Assembly: GCF_003011125.1 (NCBI RefSeq)
Contig: NZ_PXVC01000031.1
Span: forward strand, 1-41,760
From: Synechococcus lacustris str. Tous
GTDB lineage: Bacteria; Cyanobacteriota; Cyanobacteriia; PCC-6307; Cyanobiaceae
Direction: 5' to 3'
DNA length: 41,760 nucleotides
Shown here: in pieces, positions 1-7,691 of the stretch
Layout: each line of letters opens with the position of its first letter
Position numbering within the stretch: the first letter of the stretch is position 1
Program-made: the position numbers and the translations under genes
Notes under the pieces: model-generated
The model's database searches: none
Seen by the model: only the letters and a program-made list of their open reading frames with translations
Told to the model about the DNA's origin: nothing

Positions 1-1
1 G

Positions 2-1132
2 CCCCTGGCAATCCTGCATATCAGCAAAAAAGAAGAGGAGGATCGCCGCTTAAAAGAGGCTGCGGAACAAGCAGCAGTGGAAGCTAAGGCTCAAGTTGCA
101 GCCAGCAAGGTGCAGCCCAAACCAAGCTTTGAAGGGCGCAGCACCAGCAACGATATGGAGGGCCTCACCATGGCCGATCTTCTTGGTGCTGCAGAAAAGA
201 AACGGGAGCCTCAAGCCGTTAGCAGCAGCCGCAGGCAAGTTGATGATTTTGATTTTGATGAAGAAGCTTTCCTTGCCGCCCTAGACGAAAACGAACCGAT
301 CGGTGCCACCGGCGATGTAGTTACGGGCACCGTGATCGCCCATGAAAGTGATGGCATCTACGTAGATATCGGTGGCAAGGCTCCGGGATTTATGCCAAAA
401 GCCGAATGTGGCCTCGGTGTAATAACCGAGCTAAAAACCCGTTTCCCCAAAGGTATTGAGGTGCAGGTACTTGTTACCCGCGAGCAAAATGCCGATGGAA
501 TGGTAACGATTAGCTGTAGGGCCCTAGCCCTGCGCCAGGCTTGGGAAAAAGTGCGCCAGTTAGAAAAAGACGGCAAGGTTGTTCAAGTGAAGCTCACAGG
601 CTTTAACCGCGGCGGCTGCACCTGCGATCTGGAGGGGTTAAGGGGCTTTATTCCCCGCTCTCAATTAGAAGATGGCGAAAACCATGAAGCCCTTGTGGGT
701 AAAACAATTGGGGTTGCCTTCCTTGAAGTAAATCCCGAAACACGCAAGCTGGTGCTATCAGAAAAGAAAGCTTCCACCAGCGCCAAATTTGCCAACTTAG
801 AAGTGGGCCAGTTGGTGAGCGGTCAGGTTGTGAGCCTCAAGCCCTATGGCTTTTTTGTAGACCTTGGCGGCGTGAGTGGTTTGTTACACCAAAGCAGCAT
901 CACCGGTGGTGCCCTGCGCGATCTGCGGGAGGCATTTGAAACCGGTGAAACAATTCAGGCATTAATCATGGAATTGGATCCAGGCCGTGGTCGCATCGGC
1001 CTAAACACCGCCCTACTAGAAAATCAACCAGGTGAACTACTGGTTGATAAAGCAAAGGTGATGAAAGAAGCAGAAGACAGGGCTAACCGCGCCCGCAACA
1101 TGATCCGTCAAAAGGAACAATCGGCGGGATGA
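2..1132 (+). CDS. S1-domain RNA-binding protein, ribosomal protein S1 homolog (Nbp1-like), 5' end outside window
   Basis: The reading frame is open from base 2 with no stop, so the true start lies upstream. The GTG at 77 is not preceded by a convincing ribosome site. A charged N-terminal tail (acidic stretch DDFDFDEEAF) precedes three S1 OB-folds, recognisable as GDVVTGTVIAHESDGIYVDIGG, then KVVQVKLTGFNRGG, then VGQLVSGQVVSLKPYGFFVDLGG. Cyanobacteria carry a classical S1 and a second, shorter homolog (Rps1b/RpsA2, Nbp1). The acidic linker and three S1 repeats fit the second type. The role is inferred to be mRNA binding in translation. It overlaps the next gene by four bases, so the two are probably translated together. 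Confidence 0.85.
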   Translation, partial: PLAILHISKKEEEDRRLKEAAEQAAVEAKAQVAASKVQPKPSFEGRSTSNDMEGLTMADLLGAAEKKREPQAVSSSRRQVDDFDFDEEAFLAALDENEPIGATGDVVTGTVIAHESDGIYVDIGGKAPGFMPKAECGLGVITELKTRFPKGIEVQVLVTREQNADGMVTISCRALALRQAWEKVRQLEKDGKVVQVKLTGFNRGGCTCDLEGLRGFIPRSQLEDGENHEALVGKTIGVAFLEVNPETRKLVLSEKKASTSAKFANLEVGQLVSGQVVSLKPYGFFVDLGGVSGLLHQSSITGGALRDLREAFETGETIQALIMELDPGRGRIGLNTALLENQPGELLVDKAKVMKEAEDRANRARNMIRQKEQSAG

Positions 1133-1980
1133 ATAGCCTGCCGGCGGATTGGGAGCTCGATTACTACTCCCGGCCCCTTCAAGATGCCAACGGCAAAAAA
1201 CGTTGGGAATTGTTGCTGAATAGCTCCAATAACAGCTTCCGCTGGCAGCGCTTTTGCCCAGCTGAAAGCGTTAATTCCCAGTGGCTTAACCAGGCGCTCA
1301 GCGATGCCATCAGCGAAGCGAAAGCCGAGGGCATTGAAATAGCTCCACGGCTGCGTTGCTGGCGTCCATCGATGCGAACGATGGTGCAGCGGGCCGCAGA
1401 GCCCCTGGGCCTTGAGGTGATCGGCAGCCGCCGTTGCTATGGCCTAATCGAATGGATTCAAGAACGGGAGGCCGAGGTATATCCAGCCATGGAAGGCTTT
1501 TTGGTAGGTCCTTTAGCGCCACCCCCAAGCCCCATCAAGCCCTTGGCCCTGCCCCTACCGGAAGCGGTAAGGGGTGATCAATGGAGCTGGGCCAGCCTTC
1601 CAGCTGCAAGCCTGGCGGAGGCAAACCAATGGCCGATCGATTTTGCCGGCTTGATTCCCCTACCTGAGCTATCAAAAGCTGCATCGATTCCTGGCGTGAG
1701 GTTATTTAGCCCCAGCCGTGCCCTAGCCCTAGCGGGTTGGTTAAGCGGCCTTGAACCTGTGCGCTTGGAAGTTCGCGATCAACAACTAGTGCTGGAAGCA
1801 GGCATTGAGGATCGCTGGTTGGTTAGTGACCTAGCGCCAGAGGCGGCAGATGCCGCTAAGCAGGTATTGAATGAAGCCCGCAGCAATGCCGGCGGCTTGC
1901 AATTTTTGGCGGTGCAAAGCAGCGAGGCAGTGAGCAACTTTTCTGGCTTTTGGTTATTGCGAGATCTAGCCGATGGCTGA
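1129..1980 (+). CDS. Tab2/Atab2 family RNA-binding protein (DUF1092)
   Basis: A 283-residue protein opening with the family signature ELDYYSRPLQDANGKKRWEL and containing the conserved CWRPSMRTMVQRAAEPLG stretch near residue 80. This family includes Chlamydomonas Tab2 and plant ATAB2, which bind RNA and are needed for translation of photosystem I (and II) core subunits in plastids. A similar role in the cyanobacterium is inferred from the family. The ATG overlaps the stop of the S1 gene (ATGA), and the 3' end overlaps pgeF by 8 bases. Sitting directly behind an S1 protein suggests a translation-related unit. Confidence 0.85.
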   Translation: MNSLPADWELDYYSRPLQDANGKKRWELLLNSSNNSFRWQRFCPAESVNSQWLNQALSDAISEAKAEGIEIAPRLRCWRPSMRTMVQRAAEPLGLEVIGSRRCYGLIEWIQEREAEVYPAMEGFLVGPLAPPPSPIKPLALPLPEAVRGDQWSWASLPAASLAEANQWPIDFAGLIPLPELSKAASIPGVRLFSPSRALALAGWLSGLEPVRLEVRDQQLVLEAGIEDRWLVSDLAPEAADAAKQVLNEARSNAGGLQFLAVQSSEAVSNFSGFWLLRDLADG

Positions 1981-2755
1981 GGGCCCGTTTAACAAACCCG
2001 ATAAAGGTTTCAACAACATTCCCGGCTGGACCTGGATTGGCACCTACGGCGGCTACTACCTGCAATGCAACCAACTTGAGGAATTTGAACACGGCTTTTT
2101 CACGCGCCAATGGCATGGCCGCGGCCCAGAGGAGCTCGTGGGCTATGTGAGCTCTGGGGTGAGCGTGCATCGCCCCCAACAGATCCATAGCGCCTTGGTG
2201 CTCCCAGCCCCCCAGGCCAGCCAAGCGCCATGGCCGGAGGCCGATGGGTTAGTGAGCACAAAAGGAGGGCAAAGTTTGTGGGTGTGTGGTGCTGATTGCA
2301 CCCCTGTGCTGGTGGCCGATGCCGCCACTGGCCGGGTAGCCGCCTGCCATGCAGGCTGGCGTGGGGTAGCGGGCGGCATCCTCAAAGAAGCAATCCAGCA
2401 AATGGAAGCAGCCGGTAGCAAACGCAAGGATTTACTAGTGGCGCTGGGACCGGCCGTAAGCGGGCCCAACTACCAAGTGGAAAGGCAGGTGAGCAGCCAA
2501 TTGGGCGAAATTGAGCAGCTGCAGGCTATTGCTGCGGTGCTGCCAGATTCAAAGCCTGGCTGCGATCGCCTAGATATCCGTAGGGCTGCCTGGTGGCAAC
2601 TGAAGCAACTGGGCCTTACGGAAGCGCAAATCAGCAGCTGCCCCCTCTGCACAGTGGCTGAACCAGAGTTATTCCATTCCTGGCGCCGCGATCAGGTAAA
2701 AGCAGTGCAGTGGAGCTGCATCGTGAGCTCTAGCAGCGTTGAAATGCAACGGTGA
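1973..2755 (+). CDS. pgeF: Peptidoglycan editing factor PgeF (YfiH/DUF152, multicopper-oxidase-like)
   Basis: A 260-residue protein of the YfiH family, which removes wrongly incorporated residues from peptidoglycan precursors and was earlier described as a laccase or purine nucleoside phosphorylase. The metal-binding positions are visible: VHRPQQIH (His72), CGADCTPV (Cys109) and ACHAGWRG (His126). Length is typical of the family. It starts inside the 3' end of the Tab2-like gene and its tail overlaps the tail of the DUF938 gene on the other strand by 26 bases. Confidence 0.88.
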   Translation: MAEGPFNKPDKGFNNIPGWTWIGTYGGYYLQCNQLEEFEHGFFTRQWHGRGPEELVGYVSSGVSVHRPQQIHSALVLPAPQASQAPWPEADGLVSTKGGQSLWVCGADCTPVLVADAATGRVAACHAGWRGVAGGILKEAIQQMEAAGSKRKDLLVALGPAVSGPNYQVERQVSSQLGEIEQLQAIAAVLPDSKPGCDRLDIRRAAWWQLKQLGLTEAQISSCPLCTVAEPELFHSWRRDQVKAVQWSCIVSSSSVEMQR

Positions 2756-3395
2756 GGTTGTTTGCTGGCATCGGCCAACGGCCAAACAGTTCAAAACCAT
2801 GGTGCTGGGCAAGGCTGCTCACCTCCCCAAGGCAGCGAAGCCCCCAACTTGGATCTCGCTCCTGCAAGGAGTTATCAAAAGCTTGATTACTTGGGCTTAG
2901 CGGCAAGCCAACTTCACGGAAGGGGCCATAGAGCACGAGCAAATTCCCCGGCAGTAAAAGCTGCGCCCCATGGACGAACAGTCCCTCGGTGGCGGCCCAT
3001 GGGGCGATATGGATCATGTTGATGCAAAGCAGCAAAGCTGGCTGTTCGCCAAGGTTTGGCCAATGGGCCGCCATGGCATCAAGCTCAAGCGGAGCCGCCA
3101 TGGCAGCTAAACCAAAATGCTTGGCCCAAGCCGCAATGCTGGCTCGATGGGCCGGTTCAGGGTCGCTACCGCGCCAGCGCAAATCAGGGTGGCTGCTGCT
3201 AAATCGCTGCTGCAAATAGCAAAGATGTTCGCCACTGCCACTGGCGATTTCCAACACCAAACCAGCCTGCGGCAACAATGGTTCCAACACAAGCGCAATA
3301 GCTTCGCGATTACGTTCAGTTGCTGGAAAACAGAGCCGCTCAGCATCCCTAGCTTCAAAAATTCCGTTCACAATTAACTGCATCCGATTATTCAT
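2730..3395 (-). CDS. DUF938 family SAM-dependent methyltransferase
   Basis: A 221-residue Rossmann methyltransferase. The opening PATERNREAI, the SAM-binding motif EIASGSGEH (about residues 49-57), LCINMIHIAPW and LYGPFREVG are characteristic of DUF938. The substrate of the family is not established to my knowledge. The gene is monocistronic, divergent from the small membrane protein at 3404 with only eight bases between the start codons, so the two promoters must overlap the opposite coding sequence. Confidence 0.85.
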   Translation of the reverse strand: MNNRMQLIVNGIFEARDAERLCFPATERNREAIALVLEPLLPQAGLVLEIASGSGEHLCYLQQRFSSSHPDLRWRGSDPEPAHRASIAAWAKHFGLAAMAAPLELDAMAAHWPNLGEQPALLLCINMIHIAPWAATEGLFVHGAQLLLPGNLLVLYGPFREVGLPLSPSNQAFDNSLQERDPSWGLRCLGEVSSLAQHHGFELFGRWPMPANNLTVAFQRC

Positions 3396-3403
3396 TTTTC
3401 AGC

Positions 3404-3601
3404 ATGGCCCATCCCTTTTGGTCGTTGAAACCCTGGTGGTGTCAACCCTGGACAATCCTGCTCACGGGCACGGTTGCTATCACCACCAGTTGGCTAGTGC
3501 TGCACATTTGGTGGTTAACCGCTGCCATTGCCGTGCTGGTGCTGGCCTGGTGGTGCCTATTCCTCTTGATTGTTCCCAACATCACCCCCGTTGAGCAATA
3601 G
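3404..3601 (+). CDS. Small membrane protein, DUF6737-like
   Basis: A 65-residue protein with an N-terminal WSLKPWWCQPWTI motif followed by two closely spaced hydrophobic segments (about residues 17-34 and 38-58). Short cyanobacterial proteins with the same WSLKPWWCQPW opening exist; I recall them as DUF6737, but that name is from memory. Function unknown. The last 45 bases lie antisense to the 3' end of the alpha/beta hydrolase gene. Confidence 0.7.
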   Translation: MAHPFWSLKPWWCQPWTILLTGTVAITTSWLVLHIWWLTAAIAVLVLAWWCLFLLIVPNITPVEQ

Positions 3602-4177
3602 CAATGCCGCCACAGGAGCCAAGGCACCAGCTGAACTAATCAGTTGACGGTGATTCCACACGGGTAAACGCTGCACGCTGCCCACCGCTAGGGCGGCACT
3701 CCAGTAGGGCATCACCATGGCATCCAGCAAGCAATAAAAGCTGTGGCATTCCACGCCATCGAGGCAGTGCAGGTTCGCATTAAGTGAGTTGAGCAATGGG
3801 CTGCCGGGTTTCATATCGGCAATTCCCGGTAAAAGCCAACGGGGACAGGGCAGGGCCGTAATCGTGCCTTGGTGGGGGCTGCCAATGCTCACAAAACGTT
3901 TGGTGCGCTGGTGTCCCCCTAGAAGCTGCAACCAGCAACGCAGCACCAACCCACCCATGGAAAAACCCAACACATTTAGGGGTTGCTCCGCTCCATAACG
4001 GAGCTGTAATTGCTGCTCTAATTGCTCAGCTAAAGCAATTAATGGCGTGTCGCCCAAGCGATGGGGCAGGTGGGGGCAAAAAATTTCAAAATCTGCGGGG
4101 GCGAGATATGCCCTTAAACGATTAAAAACAGCGGGATGATCCCAGAGCCCATGCACAAGAACTAAAGGTGGCGCCAT
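3557..4177 (-). CDS. Alpha/beta-hydrolase, lipase-like
   Basis: Read from the ATG at 4177 this is a 206-residue alpha/beta hydrolase. The oxyanion-hole segment LVLVHGLWDHP is at residues 6-16, the nucleophile elbow GFSMGG has Ser73, and Asp152 in LLDAMV and His176 in WNHRQL are plausible remaining triad residues. GSPHQGT and PGSPLLNSLN resemble cyanobacterial triacylglycerol-lipase-like proteins. The frame is open 37 codons further upstream, but that extension would run into the divergent gene at 4244 and is not hydrolase-like, so I prefer the shorter start. Substrate unknown. Confidence 0.8.
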   Translation of the reverse strand: MAPPLVLVHGLWDHPAVFNRLRAYLAPADFEIFCPHLPHRLGDTPLIALAEQLEQQLQLRYGAEQPLNVLGFSMGGLVLRCWLQLLGGHQRTKRFVSIGSPHQGTITALPCPRWLLPGIADMKPGSPLLNSLNANLHCLDGVECHSFYCLLDAMVMPYWSAALAVGSVQRLPVWNHRQLISSAGALAPVAALLLLNGGDVGNNQEE

Positions 4178-4243
4178 CACCAGGCTGATCTGACCATCTG
4201 GAGCCCCTAACCTTAGGGGTCGTTTTGCGATAGCAATTAGGCC

Positions 4244-4630
4244 ATGGCCAATGATCACTATCTCGTATGCCTGGCCCTTCTTAATCAAAATGGCAAACGC
4301 CGCCTACCAATTGGCGGGGCATCATTGGCTGAACCCATTGCCGCTGATGCCGATCCAGGCCAACAGGGGGAGGCCTTAGCCCTCGATCTACTGCTTAGGC
4401 TCTGGCAACAAACCAACCTTGGACCAATCCAACGCCATGGTGAAGAAACTAATCTGTTATTGCTTGAGATGCCAATGGCAAAGGTATTAGAGGATTTACC
4501 TCGTTTAAAAAAAGCTTGGCTTGCCGGTGGTAGCGATGCTGATTTATATAGGGAATTAAGGCAACTAACTGAACGGGGCTGGAGTATTCAAACGGCTAAA
4601 TACAGCAAACCTAGCTTTCAAATCTGGTGA
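4244..4630 (+). CDS. Conserved-looking cytoplasmic protein of unknown function
   Basis: A 128-residue soluble protein I do not recognise. It is rich in Leu and has no membrane segment or signal peptide. It starts at the ATG at 4244, divergent from the hydrolase (66 bases between starts), and its stop overlaps the GTG start of the cytochrome c6 gene (GTGA). That coupling makes it very likely a real gene expressed together with the cytochrome. Confidence 0.65.
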   Translation: MANDHYLVCLALLNQNGKRRLPIGGASLAEPIAADADPGQQGEALALDLLLRLWQQTNLGPIQRHGEETNLLLLEMPMAKVLEDLPRLKKAWLAGGSDADLYRELRQLTERGWSIQTAKYSKPSFQIW

Positions 4631-4938
4631 ACAAATTTTTTTCTTTCCTGCTGAGCTTTCTGCTTCTAATTGCCCCCACCGCCAGCTCCGGCGAGCAATT
4701 ATTTAACCAATATTGCATCGGCTGCCACATTAATGGTGGCAACATCATTCGCCGCGCTAAAACATTAAAACTGGCAGCATTGCAAAAGAACGGCATTTTG
4801 GATGCAACTGCCATAAGCGCCATTGCAACCCAAGGCAAGGGTTCAATGGGTGCCTATGGAGCCCTTCTCGGCCCTGATGGCGCCGATGCTGTGGGCGAAT
4901 GGGTTTGGCAACAGGCTCTCACTAACTGGCCTTCATAG
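4627..4938 (+). CDS. Cytochrome c6 family protein (lumenal c-type cytochrome)
   Basis: A 103-residue precursor with a Sec signal peptide (hydrophobic residues 4-17, likely cleavage near residue 21) and one haem-binding CIGCH at 30-34. The axial methionine is probably Met74 in GKGSMGAYG. Cytochrome c6 carries electrons from cytochrome b6f to photosystem I. Aligned on GKG, the Gln that classical c6 has four residues before this motif is Ile66 here, so this may be a c6B/c6C-type variant rather than the main PetJ. The start is GTG, overlapping the stop of the gene before it. The 3' end overlaps yciI by six bases. Confidence 0.82.
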   Translation: MNKFFSFLLSFLLLIAPTASSGEQLFNQYCIGCHINGGNIIRRAKTLKLAALQKNGILDATAISAIATQGKGSMGAYGALLGPDGADAVGEWVWQQALTNWPS

Positions 4939-5205
4939 GGCTTGGATCCAGGGATAGATTTCAAAGGCAGTCCAAATACCTTGAAGCCAGTAGATATCGT
5001 TTTTGATTAGTTCTTCCACCTGGAGTTTTGTTTCAGCTTCATAGATGCCAAACACATGGCTGGTTGTTTCTGTGGGGCCAAGGGTAATCAAAATCCCTTC
5101 TTCCTTTTGACGCCTTAAACCAGCTAGATGCTGCTCCCGATAGGGGGTGCGGGCCTCAAGGGCATTGGAGCAATAGGTGCCCCAGAGCACAAAACGCATG
5201 GCCAA
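4933..5205 (-). CDS. YciI family protein
   Basis: A 90-residue ferredoxin-like alpha/beta-barrel protein of the YCII family. Typical features are MRFVLWGTYCSNA at the N-terminus, the conserved His in YREQHLAGLRRQKEEG, GPTETTSHVFGIYEAE, and a Trp-rich tail. The family is related to muconolactone isomerase-type folds; its biological substrate is generally unknown. It lies 22 bases downstream of trpA on the same strand and is probably the last gene of that transcript. Confidence 0.85.
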   Translation of the reverse strand: MAMRFVLWGTYCSNALEARTPYREQHLAGLRRQKEEGILITLGPTETTSHVFGIYEAETKLQVEELIKNDIYWLQGIWTAFEIYPWIQAL

Positions 5206-5227
5206 AAAAGAAACCGCTGCTGCTTAT

Positions 5228-6019
5228 TTAACTATCAAGGGCTGTGCGCAATTCGCTGCAGAACTGCTGGGCAGCGGCAACAGGCTCAGCCAAAGCCATG
5301 CGTTTTACCAAGGCACTACCAACGATGGCGCCATCGGCGCCCCAATCGCGCACCTGAACTGCTTGTTCCACCCCTGAGATGCCAAATCCCACCGCCACAG
5401 GGGTTGGACCTAAGGCCTTGATTTGCTGCACTAAGCCAGCAACCCTTGTTTCCATTTGGCTGCGTTCCCCCGTAACACCCGTAACACTCACCAAATAGGT
5501 AAAGCCCCTGCTGGCTGCAACGATGCGGGCCATCCGTTGCGGTGGGGTGGTGGGGGCAACTAGCAGCACTAAATCAAGCCCTGCCGCTGCTGCTATGGGT
5601 GAAAGACGCTCCGCTTCCTCCAGGGGTAAATCAGGCACCAACAGGCCCGCTGCCCCTGCCGCGGCAGCCTGTTGGCAGAAACTCTCCATTCCACAATTTA
5701 AAAGTGGATTGCTGTAGGTGAATAACACCACTGGCAGCTCCAGCTCTCCTTTAAGGCTGCTGAGCAGCTCTAAAACACCAGCAAGGGTGGTACCCGCAGC
5801 CAAGGCGCGGCCAGCCGCCGCTTGAATAACGGGCCCATCAGCCAAAGGATCGCTATAGGGGATCCCCAGTTCCACCAAATCTGCGCCAGCCTCCTGGAGG
5901 GCCAGCAGAGCAGCCCTAGTGGTGGCGAGATTTGGGTCTCCGGCGGTGAGGAACGGCATCAGGGCGCAACGACCCTCGGCCCGCAAGCGCTCAAAACAGC
6001 TGGAAATAGCAGATTTCAT
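5228..6019 (-). CDS. trpA: Tryptophan synthase alpha subunit
   Basis: A 263-residue TIM barrel that cleaves indole-3-glycerol phosphate to indole and glyceraldehyde-3-phosphate and passes indole to TrpB. Catalytic Glu50 and Asp61 lie in the signature [27 protein letters not shown] and [11 protein letters not shown] (phosphate site) are also present. No trpB is nearby; the gene sits instead behind ndhL and DUF3007 with a four-base overlap, so it appears to be expressed with an NDH-1 subunit rather than within a trp operon. Confidence 0.97.
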   Translation of the reverse strand: MKSAISSCFERLRAEGRCALMPFLTAGDPNLATTRAALLALQEAGADLVELGIPYSDPLADGPVIQAAAGRALAAGTTLAGVLELLSSLKGELELPVVLFTYSNPLLNCGMESFCQQAAAAGAAGLLVPDLPLEEAERLSPIAAAAGLDLVLLVAPTTPPQRMARIVAASRGFTYLVSVTGVTGERSQMETRVAGLVQQIKALGPTPVAVGFGISGVEQAVQVRDWGADGAIVGSALVKRMALAEPVAAAQQFCSELRTALDS

Positions 6020-6339
6020 TGACCCACTTCCTTGAGCAGGGCCTGCTGCTCCTCTGGGGAAAGGCTTTCAAAACGCTCGCGCAGCTGTTCGGTAGTTAGG
6101 GCGTCGTAGGCAGTGCGATAGCGGCGCCTTTGCTCCATGAAGGTCATGCGGCCAGTAACCACCCTGAACAGGTAGCTGCCGGTCCAACCCACAACCAAAA
6201 GCACAAGAACTGCCTCTGCGGCGATACCGGCATCAATGCCCCCCAGGCCTGCGGCTTTAAAGCCCCAGTAACCCAAACCACCAAGCACAAATACCGCTAA
6301 GCAAAGCCATAGGGCACGGGCTCTGGTCATGGCAATCAA
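6016..6339 (-). CDS. DUF3007 family membrane protein
   Basis: A 107-residue protein with two transmembrane segments (about residues 9-28 and 38-58), then a charged cytoplasmic tail containing [18 protein letters not shown] and a C-terminal [15 protein letters not shown]3007 proteins occur in cyanobacteria and plastid-bearing eukaryotes; function unproven. It overlaps ndhL by four bases upstream and trpA by four bases downstream, so it is in the middle of a coupled three-gene unit. The partner suggests a thylakoid or NDH-1-related role, but that is inference. Confidence 0.85.
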   Translation of the reverse strand: MIAMTRARALWLCLAVFVLGGLGYWGFKAAGLGGIDAGIAAEAVLVLLVVGWTGSYLFRVVTGRMTFMEQRRRYRTAYDALTTEQLRERFESLSPEEQQALLKEVGQ

Positions 6340-6587
6340 GCCTCACCCTGACCTTGAAGGCGCAGGTTGAGGAAGGGAGCAAAAAGGATTAAGCCCGGAA
6401 AAAATAGGAACACCAAGCCGTAAACAAAAGTGCGTTCAAATTTGCCCATCAGGTGCCAGCGTTTATTCATCCAAAGAAAAAGCAGCAGCGGCACCACCAG
6501 CAGATAGGCACCAGCCAGAAGGCCATAGGCCAGAAACACCAGCAGGGTGCCTTGGGGCAGCTGGGAGAGCAGGTGCTGAAAAGGCAA
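6336..6587 (-). CDS. ndhL: NAD(P)H-quinone oxidoreductase subunit L
   Basis: A subunit of the cyanobacterial NDH-1 complex, which works in cyclic electron flow, respiration and CO2 uptake at the thylakoid membrane. The conserved run [19 protein letters not shown] and [15 protein letters not shown] are diagnostic. Two to three hydrophobic segments are visible. I chose the TTG at 6587 (83 residues): GGAG lies six bases upstream, and the longer frame to 6647 would read through the tRNA. Only 31 bases separate the start from the tRNA 3' end. Confidence 0.93.
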   Translation of the reverse strand: MPFQHLLSQLPQGTLLVFLAYGLLAGAYLLVVPLLLFLWMNKRWHLMGKFERTFVYGLVFLFFPGLILFAPFLNLRLQGQGEA

Positions 6588-6618
6588 GGGGTACTCCTGG
6601 AAGAGCTGGTTTTTAAGT

Positions 6619-6694
6619 GGTGCCCGTGGCGGGATTCGAACCCGCACTGGAGCGATTTTAAGTCGCTTATCTCTGCCGTTGGATTACACGGGCA
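6619..6694 (-). tRNA. tRNA with UAA (Leu) anticodon but a short variable loop
   Basis: Minus-strand cloverleaf of 73 nt plus encoded CCA. Acceptor GCCCGTG/CACGGGC pairs over seven bases with discriminator A73; U8 and A9 are present; the D-arm is weak (ATC/GAT, loop with GG); the anticodon stem is AGCGA/TCGCT with loop CTTAAAA (anticodon at 6659-6661); the T-arm is GCGGG-TTCGAAT-CCCGC. The variable region is only CCAGT. Leucine tRNAs are normally type II with a long variable arm, and cyanobacterial tRNA-Leu(UAA) often has a group I intron; neither is seen. The anticodon says leucine, the body says type I. Confidence 0.85.
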
Positions 6695-6731
6695 GGCACA
6701 CTCAACCATCATCAACTAACGGCCTATCCCC

Positions 6732-7283
6732 ATGGCTGAGGAGCAGCTGCAACAGTTTCTAGAGAAGGTGGCACAACTCAACCAGCTGGTGGCACTGATT
6801 GAGGGCAATCCCCAACTGCGAGAACGCCTAAGCGCCTGCAGCAATCACCTGGAGGTGGTAGCCCTCGCTGCAGACCAGGGTCTACAGATCGGGCAACGCT
6901 GGGGAGAACCAATATTGCAAACAAATGCGGCTGTAAACAACCTTTGGGCCAGTGCAGCGCCGCCACCAGGCGGCGAACGGGTGCAGTTATTGCTGGAGGG
7001 CAAGGGTTTGCGCTTGGAATTAATCCATTCAGTTGCTGCCAGCACCCCTTCTGGCCAGTGGTACAACCAGCCCATGGGGGAGTGGGTTGCCCTTCTAACA
7101 GGCAGTGCGCAACTGCGTTTTGCCGATGAACCCACGGCCCGCAACCTTGGGGCAGGGGATTGGTTTTGGATCGCCCCCCACCGTTGCCATCGGGTGGAAG
7201 CTTGCAGTGGCAGCAGCGGTTGCCTATGGCTCACCCTGTTCATTGAGCCAAAATTGATGGCAATAGAACAGTTCAACCCCTAG
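6732..7283 (+). CDS. Nif11-like domain fused to a cupin
   Basis: A 183-residue two-domain protein. Residues about 3-55 match the Nif11 type (QFLEKVAQLN, NPQLRERL, VVALAADQGLQIG). Residues about 110-180 are a single cupin barrel with the motif QWYNQPMGEWVALLTGSAQL and GAGDWFWIAPHRCHRVEAC; the last motif carries two His residues usable for metal binding. Nif11-like domains are best known as RiPP leader peptides in picocyanobacteria and as a small protein of nif clusters. No lanthipeptide synthetase or nif gene is in the window, so a leader role is unlikely here. Function unknown. It is divergent from the tRNA. Confidence 0.75.
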   Translation: MAEEQLQQFLEKVAQLNQLVALIEGNPQLRERLSACSNHLEVVALAADQGLQIGQRWGEPILQTNAAVNNLWASAAPPPGGERVQLLLEGKGLRLELIHSVAASTPSGQWYNQPMGEWVALLTGSAQLRFADEPTARNLGAGDWFWIAPHRCHRVEACSGSSGCLWLTLFIEPKLMAIEQFNP

Positions 7284-7292
7284 CTTTTTGAA

Positions 7293-7691
7293 ATGAAAAT
7301 TCCCCTTTTTGCACTGTTGGCCCTTTGCTTTGCTTGCCCAGAGGTGCATGCCCAAGCGGCAAAGCAAACCATGGCAGAAGCAGCCCAGGCCATGGATGTG
7401 TGCCGCCGGGTGCCGAAGGCCGACCGCGATGAGATGGTTGGTGAACAGGTGAGCCGCGCCTGGCTTGCTACGGGCCCCAGCGCTGCAGCTGAAAAGCAAG
7501 ACAAATTAAACCTGTTGCGCAGCATGGTTGATGCCTACGCAAAAGCAATGCAGGCCGATGGCCAGCTGATCGCGATGGGATGCAGCCAAGGGGTTTTAGA
7601 TCGGGTGCAAAATTTGAATTGGAGCCCGTTTCATGCCGGTGTTCAAACGGTGCTGAAAGCAAATGGATTAGCTGATGTAATCAAGCCTTGA
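7293..7691 (+). CDS. Exported protein of unknown function
   Basis: A 132-residue protein with a clear Sec signal peptide (PLFALLALCFACPEVHAQA, cleavage after about residue 20). The mature part is mostly helical by composition with two Cys (in MDVCRRVP and MGCSQGVL) that could form a disulfide in the periplasm. I do not recognise the family. It follows the Nif11-cupin gene by nine bases and probably shares its transcript. Its last 11 bases overlap the end of psiE on the other strand. Confidence 0.65.
   Translation: MKIPLFALLALCFACPEVHAQAAKQTMAEAAQAMDVCRRVPKADRDEMVGEQVSRAWLATGPSAAAEKQDKLNLLRSMVDAYAKAMQADGQLIAMGCSQGVLDRVQNLNWSPFHAGVQTVLKANGLADVIKP

Noticed and set aside
6588-6647. N-terminal extension of ndhL starting [10 protein letters not shown]
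   Set aside because: This part is the translated 3' half of the tRNA; the TTG at 6587 with GGAG upstream gives the normal NdhL length.
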